From Magnolia sinica (taxonomy: Eukaryota > Streptophyta > Magnoliopsida > Magnoliales > Magnoliaceae), in contig NC_080584.1 in assembly GCF_029962835.1 (NCBI RefSeq), forward strand, positions 82,364,862 through 82,428,861: a DNA stretch of 64,000 nt. The letters run 5' to 3'. A program made the translations under genes and the position numbers. Shown here in pieces: positions 10,244 through 22,679 of the stretch (its first letter is position 1; each line of letters starts with the position of its first letter). The notes beneath the pieces were generated by a model. It did no database searches, was not told the DNA's origin, and saw nothing but the letters and a program-made list of their open reading frames with translations.

Positions 10244-11409
10244 GCTGCAACCAATGTTCAAAATATCGGTATCACGCAATGTATTGCACCCTCAAGATAC
10301 AGATATGTATCGGTTATCGCATGGGATATATCGTTTGTATCGCGTAATTTATCGCACTTTTTAGGAAACATGAGGAAACATTGAGAAAATAGTTGAATTT
10401 TTCAATGAAACTTCAGGGATTATTAAAAAAAGACCTTAATACACACTTTTAAATCATAGAATCTCAAAAAAGAAGTGCACATAATAGGTTTCCTTTGTAT
10501 AGGGTCATAAGCTATGCGTTGTCTGATTGAACTAAGACCACTATATTCAATTATGATGTATAACATTTATAAATGTATCAAGATATGTCTGAAAGCACAA
10601 CCAATTGATAAGGTCATACAGATTTGGATGAGAGATAAACAAATATCACCCTAATGTAAAACTTTTGTGGCCCACGAAAGGTTTTCAATGGTCTCATTAA
10701 CCACTGTTTCATGTAGTGTGGTCTACCTGATACTTTTATCTTATTCATTTCTGGGACCATGACCTAAAATAAGTTGAAAAAGCATATGAACAACATGGAT
10801 ATATAATTCATACATCAAGGTGGCCCCTACAGTCAGGGGACCCACTCACATCGCTGGTTCGAAGGTCTCACCCAAGTTGGGCTTCACCGGTACCTAGCAA
10901 GAGATGGATGGACCTATCGGGGACTGTATGGGGCCCACTATATTATATATGTTTTATCTATGCCGTCCATACATTTTTACAAGTCATTTTAGGGCATGAT
11001 CCTAAAAAAGAGGTAGATTTAAGGCTCAAGTGGACCACACCACATTAAATAATGGTGACTGAGTTATTTGTCATCCAATCTGTTTAAAACGTTGTAGGGC
11101 CCATCTTGATTTTTATTTGGCTATCCAACCTGTTCATAAGGTCACATAGACCTAAACGAAGGTAAAAATAAATAAATATCGGCTTGATCCAAAACTTGTC
11201 CCTACTGAAAAGTTATCAATTGTAAGCATTCAATCTCCACTACTTCTTGTGGTGTGGTCCACTTGAGCCTTAAAAAGGTCCCATTTTTTATGACTGATGC
11301 CCTAAAATGATATTCTAGATTGAATGGCCAGATTGGATAAAACATATACATCAAGTGGACCCCACAGCCCATACGGTAAGTTCATCTCGAGCTAACGCCA
11401 TGCAAAAGG

Positions 11410-11990
11410 GGTAGTGGATTGGCAGGTGTACCACACACCCTCGATCTGGTTGGTGTGTTAACGTCACCAAGTTCTGTGGTCCCATCATGAGGTATGTGTT
11501 ATATCTAAAATGTCCGTCCATTAGGCAAGCTTGTCATAAGGCTTAAGCCTAAAAATAAGACAGATCGAAAGATCAAGTGGACCATACTATACAAACCAGT
11601 GGGGGATTAAACATCTACCATTGATACCCTTTTAGGGGTCACAGAAGGTTTGGATCAGTATGATATTTGTTTTTCTTCTTCATCCAGGTCTATGTGACCT
11701 TGTTAACATATTGGATGGAAAATAAACGTTATGGTGGGCCCTATAAATGTTTTAACAGTGAGAATAATTGTCCCCACTTCTATTTGTGGTGTGGTCCACT
11801 TGAGCTTTGGGTATGACTTATTTTTGGGCTGATGCTCTAAAATGATCTTGGAAAATGGATGAATGGTGTGCATATAATAAACATTCATTTTGGGGGCCAT
11901 GTTACTTTGATCTCCTTTGGACCTTTCGTACAACTCAGAGCGGATGATCATTAGCGCTCGTCTTTGCACAACACGTACCACACTAGTTGA
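11410..11990. repeat. Foldback element, family B (right end truncated)
   Basis: The left end GTGGATTGGCAGGTGTACCA matches the family B terminus seen complete at 59442-60070. The core arms are typical (AAGTGGACCA and GTGGTCCACTTGA in inverted positions). The right terminus is missing and the segment runs into the next element. Nested in the hAT-like element. Confidence 0.6.
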
Positions 11991-12645
11991 GTAGCTAGAT
12001 TGGCTACTAAAGTGATGTCACCAGGTTCTGTGGGCCCACCATAATGTATATGTTATATCCACACCGTCCATCATTTTGGAGAGATCATTTTAGGGCATTA
12101 GCCAAAGAATGAGGCAGATCCAAAGCTCTACTGGACCCCATCATAGAAAACAATGGGGATTGAATGCCCACCATTAAAAACTTCTTAGGGGCCACAGAAG
12201 TTTCCGATCAAGCTGATGTTTATGTTTTCCCTTCATTAATGTTCGTGTTAACTTATTAACAGTTTGGATCGCAAAAAAATTCTCATGATGGGCCCTAGGA
12301 AAGTTTCAACGGTGGACATCAATGAAGACAGTGATGTCCATTATTGATGTTTTCCCTTTGTTAATGTTCATGTTAACTTATTAACAGGTTGGATCACAAA
12401 AAAATCTCATGATGAGCCTTAGGAAGGTTTCAACAGTGGACATCACTGTCTCCACTGTTTTCTATGGTGGGGTCCACTTAAGCTTTGGATTTGCCTCATT
12501 ATTTGTCTCATTCCCTAAAATGATCTCTCCAAAATGATGGACAGTGTGGATACAACACATACATCATGGTGGGGCCCGCAAAACTTGTTAATGTCACTTT
12601 AGTTGCGAATCTTGCCACTCAACCTATCAATAGCTAATCCGCTCG
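11990..12645. repeat. Foldback element, family C
   Basis: Ends carry TAGCTAGATTGGCTACT on the left and a decayed copy of AGTAGCTAATCCGC on the right. The arms are long imperfect inverted repeats with the shared core (TGGGCCCACCATAATGTAT versus ATACATCATGGTGGGGCCC). A second, left-truncated member lies at 30300-30765. Noncoding. Confidence 0.55.
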
Positions 12646-13301
12646 CATTTTCGAAACAGCAAAGGGTTCCCGAAGGACCGGAACCCTAAAATCTCTCCAA
12701 AATCCCCAAATTCCCTCATTTAAACCCAAATCTATAGGATTTTTGGTAGATTTCATGCTGAAACCTCGTTCACAATTTGAATCTTACTTCTATTTGAAGC
12801 AAAAAGGCAAGAAATCAAGATTGTTGAATTCAAAGCTTTTCTGTGTTTCTTTTTTTTTTCGATTTTTTTTTTTATTTTTTGTAATTATGCAAGCCAATAT
12901 CTGTGACATTGCAAAAAATGGTGCGATATATGACACGATACATAGAAATATGTTTTTTTTAATAATTTATTTATTTCTAAGGGATTTCTAGCAGATATTG
13001 TGTCGCTGGCCAGCGATAATAATAATATCGGTCGATATATCGGCCGATAGTATCAATATTGCGAACACTTGCTGCAACTCGGTCTCTGTGATCCATGTGC
13101 TGTCTGAAATCATAAATTCAATCATGTCTTCTCTTCTTCTTTCATTTAAATCATAAAAGATCGCTTAAAACTCATTTTAGGTTAGATCTAGATGTATTTT
13201 GGTATCAAAAGAAATGATTTGAATGGGATTTGACAAATCGAAGCGAAATAGACCATTATGGTAAAAATCAGAAAGAAGGGTAAACATTCACTTATTATTT
13301 T

Positions 13302-13306
<5 letters not shown>

Positions 13307-13365
<59 letters not shown>
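13307..13365. repeat. (TA)n microsatellite
   Basis: Uninterrupted TA dinucleotide run of about 58 bases in the second WRKY intron. Long cruciform-prone AT tracts like this are often length-polymorphic. Confidence 0.95.
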
Positions 13366-13367
<2 letters not shown>

Positions 13368-13387
13368 TTTACTTCTAATAGACATTC

Positions 13388-13978
13388 AGAAAATCGCAGA
13401 GCTTTTCTTCTTCCTGCAAAATTGGATTTTTTAAAAAAAAAAAAACCAAGTCAAGATGATTTAGAAATTCAAATCGTCGGTCGCAATGAGAGCAAGGGGC
13501 TTGGTTTTCTATTTGGCTTGTATTGTTTTTGGCGCCTTTGGTGCATTCTGTTTATAAAATTTTGCCGTAATTTTTTTTTCTATTTTAAAGATGTCTCAAT
13601 TTTTACATAAACATACATATAACATAAATAAATGGGAAATTATCTTATGCAACTTGTATAATACAACTAGTTGCTTTGGACATGTGGGATTGTCGTTGAT
13701 CTGGACAGTCCATTAATTCCAGCCCACTTTTGGCTGGCTGCTATAAAAAAATAAAAATAAAATTGCGCTGATTGCATGATCCCATTACTTTGAATGTTGG
13801 CCATTTTTTATTATTGCACGCGCCATAGATGCAATGGTTAGCACCATCTAGCAAAATGTTTCCTTAGAATCATGAACAATACAAAGGGGGGTTCCATTAA
13901 TGATTAAGCCTATTTTTTCTTTATTCAATCTTGACTATCCCTTTTTGCGTGCTATCAGTTGCATGGTTAGGAACTTAG
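13388..13978 (+). repeat. Continuation of the second WRKY intron (paralogue of 2590-3115)
   Basis: Resumes the paralogy interrupted at 8985: the CTTCTTCCTG, GGATTGTCG, GCACCATCTA, CAAAATGTTTCCTTAGAATC and GCATGGTTAGGAA landmarks follow in the same order as in the first intron. The match ends abruptly near 13978. The next part of this intron is not found downstream on this strand, but an inverted copy of it lies at 46440-42787. Confidence 0.75.
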
Positions 13979-15142
13979 GAATTTACTCCGTCCATTGGCT
14001 TTAGGATGAAAAACCATTTGGATATGGTCACTTTTGAATCGAATTCGGCGTGGCCCATAGGATTTTTCTCACTGTCATCCGTCCTGCGTTGCACAACAAT
14101 CCATGTGCGTACACGTGCAAGGGGCCTAAAGAAAAGCTTGGAAAGGGGCGTTGCCCTCTTCTGGAGCGAATGGTCGGTCCAGATTATCCATTTGGATGAT
14201 GAGTGGGCCCCACTAGAAAAACCCACGTTGGACAACGAAAACGCTGTTATGTTTTTAAAATTTGGAAGAAGAAGTCGATCAGCATGTGCTGACCGACTTT
14301 GGCTGTAATGATGCACGTCCAGTGCATGTGTGCTATGCACATGCACCATGTAAAGTGGTTTCCATCTTGTTGTATATGAGACATCCATTCCGTCCATCCA
14401 TTTTGTCAGCTTATTTAATGAGTTGAGACCAAAATTAAAGCAAATCCAGATACCAGGTGGGCCCCAATTCACTGATTTATAGGCTGATCTATCCGTTGGG
14501 ACACTTTTAGAGGGATCCGATGGTTCAATTTTGACTTGTACGGTTCATTTATGATCCTCAGGCCACATATAGAGTTTCGAGCTGAACAGATGGTGAAAAC
14601 CTTATGATCTTGCATTCTGGCTGACTTCTAGGCCACTTGAGCTTCAGTTTCTCAATTTCCTTGGATCTCTGGTGTGTAAATCCGTCGATCTTGGTCCCCT
14701 AGAGTCCGTCCCTTGCCTTGGTGAATTTAGACCGTCAAATCCACGCTTTTAGTACCCTTTTTCAATCCAGGTTCCTAAATACATCTTGCATCACAAACAC
14801 GATTAAATTGAGCCGTTAAACAGTACCATGTTCGAAAATCCAAGCAATAACTGGGGTCTAATATGCAATATTTGACACTCAACACCTCTAAATATTTCAT
14901 TTCGAATGCCCCTGATGATTGAGTCTTAAATATGTTGATTTCAGATATGTTTTAACTTGTGATAAGCATATCATCAACATAAAACAACAGTATAATGAAT
15001 TTCCCATCGCTTAGTATCTTTAAGTAGACGCATTGATCAAATCTTTCTCTCTTCTTTCTTTCTCTTCCTTTCCTTAAAAGGGTATGGATTAAGTCGGGAT
15101 TCAGTCCGACCCGATGTGATGCGGAAGAGAGCGGCGCTCTCG

Positions 15143-15190
<48 letters not shown>

Positions 15191-16586
15191 TTTCCTTCTT
15201 TAGATAGTGGTTTCCCTAAAAAGGAAGCTTATATAAGCCACGTTAATCCTATTTTAGAGAGCCTAAAGCAACTAATCAAGGAGTTATTTGAGTTATTAAT
15301 TAAATTCATTTTGAAGTCGGTTGGAAAAGATCAGCTAATCAGAGGCTGTTTTGAATGCATGGATAGGATCTATTGATATAGAGGGTCATCTGATGCTAGG
15401 GGCCACCAGATGGGTACTTCTGATATGAGAATGGGGCCTACTAAAGGATGACGGGTTCTTTCAGCCAACAAAGAAGATGACCTGACCATTAATGGTGGGT
15501 CATCATTGGATGGATGATCCAACAATCGACGGCGAATGGATGGCATGGATAGATCCCAGGATCACTATGGGACCCACCTAATGGATGATGATTAGTGTTT
15601 TCGATTGATAGGCTTGTGTTCGATGTGCAACAGCAATGGAAGACTTCAAGCAATAGCTGAGAAAGGCCCTAGTTTAGAGGGCTCTGATTTCACCAAATGG
15701 AGGGCCAGGATTGTCGAAATCCCCCTCACAAGGATCGTCAACATGGAAAGAGGGATGAGGCTTTCTGTTTTGGGAAAAATGGTTGCACACAGGGTTATTG
15801 CGCTCATGATTGTGCAGTTGCACTTGGGAGACAACATGTGAAACTTGAGAGGGTTCTGTCAGAATCTCCTACTCTCTAACATGGACGGTTCAGATCATCC
15901 CACTGGGTGATCATGGTGGGTCAATGCCATTGCTTGCTCAAATCGAGCTTCAGGTGGGAAAACGAAAGAGGAGGAGAAGACTCCTCCTTCGGGTAGTTGC
16001 GAGTCAAACCTGATTTGATCGAGTTCATTCGGTGCAGCACGGGTGTACGCCCGCTAGCTGTACTCACCCAGAAGATGAGAGGTCCACTGCGATGTTTGTC
16101 AGAGATCTACTCCGTCCATTGGCCTCCATTATTCCTATTGGGGCATTGGACCAAAGAGAGGGCATATCCGTAGCTTAGGTGGGCCACATCAAATGAAATG
16201 TCGCATTTAAGTGACAATTATCGTTGATCCGATGACAATTTGTGATTCACTCATGCGATCAGGACCGATCATCTAACTGATGAGCTAATTAGGGCCACCA
16301 TCTATTTTAAATTAATATTACCTTGCACAGATGGCCACACAGTGTTTTTTTTAAGGTTTAACATCATGATTTCTATCTACCTAATGGTTGGATTATTTCA
16401 AAATTTGATCCCCAAGATTGCTATAGCTTCCTAGTCTATTTTGAAGGGAATTCGATGGTAGTTACCACAGTTGGATGGTTGATATGTGTATTTAAGAGAC
16501 TCTAACTTGAAATTTAGTAGTGGGATGGTCCATCTTGAAATACGACGGTTGGATGCTTTAATTCATGGTTACAGACCACTCCCAAC
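13979..16586. other. Intergenic: degenerate repeats, (TG)n, no recognised gene
   Basis: 13979-14520 and 16080-16580 contain decayed foldback-type words (CCGTCCATT, GTGGGCCCC, GGTGGGCCAC). A (TG)n microsatellite occupies 15147-15189. Between 15600 and 15880 two overlapping plus-strand frames of 60-78 codons are somewhat richer in GC than their surroundings, but I cannot assign them to a family. I see no supported gene. Confidence 0.5.
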
Positions 16587-17639
16587 TAGGGGTGTACATG
16601 AACCGAGCTAGCTCGGTTAGCTCGCTCGACTGAACTCGACTCGAAACTGAATTCAATATAAGTAGAGCCGTTTTTTACAGCTCGAAAATGAGTTCGAGAC
16701 GAGTTCGAGCTGAGCCCAACTCAACTCAACTCAGATCGATACTCGGCTCAACTCGCTCAACTTGGTGCGCGCGTGTGTGTGTGTGTATAAGTAAAAACTC
16801 TAAATCTCATTCCCCCCTTTTCAAAACAAGGCCGCCCGACCCCAGCACCCTCTCCCTGCTCCCTCTCTCCCTGCCATGGCCCCTGCTCGTCCGCCCCCCC
16901 TCTCTCTCTCTCTCTCTCTCTCGTCCCTCTCCTTGCCAATGTGGAGTGCATATGTAAGATCCAGGTAGTTTGGGTGGTGTTCCATGGCCTGGAAATTAGA
17001 CCGCCATAAAACATGTATGGTATGTAGTTCCTTCTTTCACTTCTAAAGTTACATTCAAATATGGCATGTTTCCGTCTTCTGTTGTTGTGCCTTCTTCTTT
17101 GAGTTCCTTGGTGAACAGACGAATTTGTAGGCAAAATGAGCTCCTGCAAATCTGAATCGTTGCAACAACAATTTTCAAGAAAGTTTAATTCAGTCAACAA
17201 TAATCTTGAAAACAGAAGCTTATTTCATGGAAAATCTTACCGAAATAAAAACAATATAATTTTTTTTTTTCATTCCACCTGTTTTTCTTTCTTTTCCTTC
17301 AGAATGACATTTCCCAGATTGTAACCACAATAGATTATGCATCCCTTCCAAACTATGCATGATCTTGTGCCCCACCATGATGATGGCACACATAATAAAT
17401 CATGCCAATCCAACCATCAATGGGCCCCACCACTTGAACTTTTATGTTTTTAAGGCATTTTACTGTGTGAGCCCACCACACGAAAGCTCGAAACTGGCTC
17501 GAACTGGTCCGATTCCTGGCCGAGCCGAGCCGAGCTGGACATGACCGAGCCAAGCCGAGTTCGAACTGGGTGTGCCTAGTGACCGAGCCAAGCTGAGCTG
17601 AGCCCAGCTCGACTCGGATCGGCTCGATGTACACCCCTA
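16587..17639. mobile_element. hAT element, 1053 bp, perfect 8-bp target duplication
   Basis: The target duplication CTCCCAAC (16579-16586 and 17640-17647) is perfect. The ends are a perfect 13-bp inverted repeat, TAGGGGTGTACAT and ATGTACACCCCTA. Subterminal regions on both sides are dense in GAGCTCG / CGAGC / GGCTCG words in inverted arrangement, as in hAT elements whose transposase binds subterminal repeats. No transposase. The unique middle (about 16770-17450) includes (TC)n and (GT)n tracts and an unassigned minus-strand frame of 60 codons (17178-16996) that could be captured host sequence, at low confidence. Confidence 0.9.
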
Positions 17640-17679
17640 CTCCCAACGATCAGATTATGGGCTGTTGTGTGTGAATGTT

Positions 17680-20600
17680 TGTCACACCCCAAACTCGGAA
17701 ACTGGGCTCACAAAATTCCTGATCGTCAAATCCGGTGATGACAGCCTTCATAGTACCCCATTCTCAGCTCCCAGCGCGCATGCACAGATTCTGATCCTCG
17801 GATCCTACAAAGAGGATTTTAGTATGATTTTTTTTTTTGTATGGAGCATAACCACGAGTTTACCCAAATCACAAAGGCAACATCATCATTACATATCCAC
17901 TAATATAAAAATTGAGCACAATACTTAAAAGGGAAATACATATGTCAAAAATCAAAACTTCAGAAGACCGCTGCACGCTCCAAGCTCAACGCTGCTGCAA
18001 CCTAACGCCACCTGCACGTATCTATCGTGCATAAGCTTATAAAAAGCTTAGAGGGTGGTGAAAGTGTGTGTAAGGTAAATGCTAAGTATACAATAAAGCC
18101 CATAAGTCATACATCATCGAGATAAACAGAAATACTGACAAAGTCAGGAATCATATGATATCTAAGTAAGCGGAAATATACTGGTAGGTCCATGAATCAT
18201 ACAATAACAAAATACGCAATGCGGATCGGCTATGCAAATGTAAAAGCCAAATATCAGATGCCGATGATGCAATGGAATATGCAAATCCTTCTAAGCCCGT
18301 CTAGGCCATGTAAGTATAAAAATATAGTAATCCAAAATGCTAAGTACTGCGGATGCAATGTAATATGCGGTGCGAATGCAATGACCATGCTGGAATGTGA
18401 AGTCAGGATGATAGTACGTACTATCACAGGCTATGGGGTCCACCACAAGTGACTTATATCCAAACTAGTCCCATACCTAAATTTGGATAGTCAGACTCAA
18501 TATGGTAAACTCTCGATCTCAGGTTAGTCGCGCGCCCAACCAAAATCCTGGCCATGCGATGGTACACGTAACAAATAGTTACGCACCACCAGCCCGAGTT
18601 GATGGTGAATGAATGAATAAATGGATATGCAATTCCTGCTCAATAAATCCACATATCAGTACGGTTGCTCTCTAGAAAAATCACCGGGGTCTATTACACT
18701 CGACACCGACTGCCTCCACCCTAGTTGCACAGCCCAGCGAGCGGAATAGACCTCACTATCCGCCTGACCAGTAGTCTGCCAATACCTACCCAGCTTGTCG
18801 ATAGCGGACCCATTTACGAGTTGGTCATACTCAGCCTAGCTTATAACTCAGGCGGATAAGGCCAGACCCCCTCCCAACCGACTACGACACAGCGGAAAAA
18901 TCGGCCTACTGGTATTCGGCACTCGGGCGCTCATGTTCCACTCGGTCTAGACGGTGGGGCACCTCTTGGCCTTTGAGATTCTGGAATTTTCACCCAAGGA
19001 CATCCTAAGTGCCCACAGTGCTAGAACCAAGTATTTTCGGTGTCCCATTTAGTCATTCACGATGTGCCTGTGGAGGCCACGACCCTGATATCGCTAGGGC
19101 ATATAATGATCAAGTCACATATATGCGAGATACATAAGTCATACCGTACAATCATGCAACAATCTCGCGCGTACCTACGCTCATATGGGGCACTCCGTCT
19201 CATAAGAAGTCCTATAAATGTCTCAGCCCAACGGCTTATGCTATGATCAAACATTCTTCATATCAAGCATACATATGATGCGTATGGCATGAGGCATGAA
19301 ATTATACTAAGTATGTTATAAAGTAATGAACTATCCTCACAACGAAGATGGGCCTATCAATGGGCCCTAGGGAGAGTGATAATGTGGACATTTAACCAAC
19401 ATTATTCTTACAATGTGGACGTCAAACCAACATTGTTCCCAAGGCATGGCCCGCCATAAATATCATTACATAACCCATGGTGGAATCACACAATGCAATA
19501 GACCTTGCATACATCCCATTGGGCTTCGACCCATGGGCCTTAAATACATCAAATGGGCCTCATCATATGGTCTTTATATATGTCAAGGTGGGCCTCAATA
19601 ATGGGCCTCATACACATCAAGGTGGGCCTCAATAACGGGCCTTGAATACATCACAATGGGCCTCAACCCACGGACCCCAAATACATGATAGGTGGGCCCT
19701 GCACCTAGGCCTCAAAATGCGCAACAGGTGGGCCCCGCTTATGGGTCAAAGATACATCCTGATGAGTCACATGAATATTAAAGTGGGCCCCTCGATTGTG
19801 CCATAAAAATACATCAAAGTGGGCCTAATGGATGGGCCATAAAGTACATCAAGGTGGGCCTCACAAATGGCCACAAAACACATCAAAGTGAGCCTCAATG
19901 GATCCTCATATCACGAAGTGGCCTACCGTGATGTGTTTGAGGTCCAACCAATTCATAAGTTAACATAGAGCTAAATGAAGTGGAAGCAAAATATAAGCTT
20001 AATTGGGAGCTAATGTGGCTCCTAAGAAGTTTGAACGGTGGATGTCACTGTCTCCACTATTTTCAATGATGAGGTCCACTTGAGCCTTAGATCTGACTCA
20101 TTATTAGTCTCAAGCCTGTTAAGACAAGCTCGCCAAGTGGTTGGACGGTTTGGATTCAACACATGCATCAAGGGTGCGGTCCACATGAACTATGGATCTG
20201 ACTCAATCTTTAGCTCATGCCATCAAATGAGCTTTCAAAGGGGCTGGATGGCTTGGATGCATCACATGCATCATGGTGGCGTCCACCTGAAGGCCCATCA
20301 TCAAGTATATATTATATATAACATAATATATAATCTACATATAATATATATAATATATACAATATTATATATAATATAATACAATATTATATCTAATATA
20401 AGATATATATATATACACACACACACACCATCCCATACGTGGGGGTGGGTCCCACCGTCCAGTGTGGACGGTGCGGATAGAACAAAAAAAACATGGTGGG
20501 TTCCACCGTCCACTGCCGTGGACGGTGTTAATAAAACACATACATTACTGTGGGCTCCACCGTCCGCCTGGACGGTGGGAATAAAACACATACATCACTG

Positions 20601-22593
20601 TGGGCTCCACATGGGGCCCACCATAATGTTTACCTGCAATCCAACCCGTTAAGAAGGTCGCACAGACCTGGCTGAATAGGAAAAACAAATTTCATCTTGA
20701 TCCAAAACTTCTATGGCCCAGGGAAAGGGCTTCAAGGGCAGACATTCAATCCCACTGTTTCCTCTGATGTGGGCCACCTGAGCTTTGGATGTGGCTGATT
20801 TTTGGAGGGGGCCCACTGCTGGAAGTGGCCCACCATATGAACGGGTTGGATGACAAATATACATCATGGTGGGGCCCACAGCTGGAGCCGTGGGTCCCTG
20901 CCTAACGTCCCCCCGCCGTCTGGCGTAGGCACTGTCTGTGCCTCTGGCAGCAGCAGCGTCTGCTGCCTATATTTAATTTTTTTTTGAAAAACCTATTTTT
21001 CAGGGGTTTTTCATACGTGGGGCCCGCATCAGGCGAATCCACCCCGTCCACTGGTTCCCATAGTTCAAGACAAGCCAAACAAGCCCAATATCTAATATTT
21101 TTCGATGTATAGAAACGGCAGGGTGGTTTTCAATGGTATGAACCACTGTTTTATATGTTATGGCCCGCCAGAAGATCGGATGGACTTCATTTTTCGGCTC
21201 AATGCCTAAAATGAGCCGTGGAAGGGAATGGACGGCGTGGATTGAATTTATACATCCATGTGGAGCCTATACAAGTGACCCACCCCAAAATTTTAAACCC
21301 ATGCTAATATTTGTGTTTCCAAGTTCACGTCCGGAGACGATGGACTCTTTTTTTTTTATTTTTCTTTTGTTTGGGCATACAAATATCGTTAAGGTGGGCC
21401 CTGCTTACGTGGGCCACCATATGGCTGGATGGTGTGGAACATACACACATATAAAGTGGGCCCCACCTACAAATGGATTGGATCCAATACATGCTTCATG
21501 GTGGGGTCCATCCGGGTGGGCCACATGGCCATTTCGTCACCCAAAAAAATAAATAAATAAATAAATAAAAAGAGAGGGAGAGAGAGAGAAAGATAGAGGG
21601 ACACGCGTGATGGAAGGACCCCGGCACTATGGGCCCTCCCTTGCATGATCTATTACATACATCAAGTGGGTCCCATTTCAAATGGGCCCACCGATCAAAA
21701 TCAAAGGTGGAGATCCTTTCTCCATCGAAATAGAAGGTCTAGATGACCCCTTTTCAAGCTAGAAAATAAATATCATGATGGGGTCCATGGAGAATGGCCT
21801 CATCATGGAAGGATCACGAAGATCAAGGTGGGCCATCGGCCACATCTTAGGGTCCAAAGTGAGGTCCATGTCATTGATCGGTAGGCCTCACTTGGCCCAT
21901 CATAAAAACATGAAAACTAGCCTATAGAAGCACCCACCGTTCGATCTTCTTGGTCCGTTGGAGAACCGATCTCCTTATGCTTCACTTTGGTGGAGGGTGA
22001 TGAGGTTTGAATGGCTAAGATGAAGGTTTTGGGATGGAAAGGTGGGCTACACATGCACTTTTCTCTCTTAGAATGCATGGACGTCCACCTCTTTTGGTGC
22101 TTGAAAATTATGAAGAGAGAGAGAGAGAGAGAGGGTTGTATGGAGAAAGAGTGATGGGTGATGGAGTGATGGATGTGAGGTGAGTGATGAGTGACGTGAC
22201 TGATGGGTGAGGTGAGAGATGGGTTGACTTGGTGGTTGCTTAACCTGTGGAAAAAGAAAGCATGGGTGTGTGTACTTGACATGAGGTGATGGGTTGATTA
22301 ATTGATGGGACATTTTGTAGAGATTTTCTTCGGATTGCAAACACGCGGCGTTTTCTTCGAAATAAACGTCAGCCCACCTCTCCCTGCCAGGGTATCGAAT
22401 CGGTATGCGAGACGCGGCGTTAGACGACTGTTCGGTCGCAATGGTACAAGTATCGGATTAAGCCTACTCAAATCTACCGGATACGACTTAAGGTCGATCG
22501 CAAACGTTGATTATACGTCGCAGGTTGTCGAAATTTGCCGGGAAGGATCGCTGGAGTCAACGGAACAGTACAGACTAGGATATGGGTCTTACA
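17680..22593 (+). mobile_element. Giant solo LTR 1 (4.9 kb) with 5-bp target duplication
   Basis: Begins TGTCACACCCCAAACTC and ends GGTCTTACA, i.e. TG...CA. The immediate flanks are the identical pentamer ATGTT (17675-17679 and 22594-22598). Both ends match a second element at 49804-55592 inserted elsewhere with its own target duplication, so the boundaries are well supported. No coding frame, primer site or second LTR adjoins it, so it reads as a solo LTR left by recombination. Orientation is arbitrary. The interior contains a long array of divergent 30-80-bp units (about 19380-21900). LTRs of about 5 kb are known only in some gypsy and copia lineages; I cannot assign the lineage. Confidence 0.8.
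19380..21900. repeat. Degenerate array of GTGGGCC-type units inside solo LTR 1
   Basis: From 19380 short divergent units such as ATACATCAAGGTGGGCCTCA repeat every 30-60 bp. From about 20290 units resemble ACGGTGNGGATAAAACACAT followed by GTGGGCTCCACCGTCC. Most units begin with an ACATCA word and contain GGGCC, like the arms of the foldback elements elsewhere in the window. Short AT tracts (20310-20410) and an (AAAT)n run (21548-21569) are interspersed. Confidence 0.7.
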
Positions 22594-22679
22594 ATGTTCA
22601 CACAAATCAGGTTTATGTTTATATTTGGTTATGTTTCTATGGTAACACCTGAGTACTAAAAATGACAGGACGGCGTTAC

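Larger units (their letters stand above)
10252..13070. mobile_element. hAT-like composite element, 2.8 kb, 8-bp target duplication
   Basis: Flanked by the 8-bp direct repeat GCTGCAAC (10244-10251 and 13071-13078). The inverted ends are imperfect: CAATGTTCAAAATATCGGTA on the left, and AAGTGTTCGCAATATTGATA as the reverse complement of the right end. An 8-bp duplication with a C/A-A-R-N-G start fits hAT. No transposase frame exists inside. The interior is made of nested foldback repeats (about 10640-11395, 11410-11990, 11990-12645), which explains its length for a non-autonomous element. Confidence 0.65.

Noticed and set aside
15116-15376. 86-residue frame with CVCVCV
   Set aside because: Driven by the (TG)n microsatellite; no homology seen in the remainder.
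16757-17200. 147-residue minus-strand reading frame with RERERERG run
   Set aside because: Half of it is a (TC)n microsatellite and subterminal repeat of the hAT element, with no recognisable domain.
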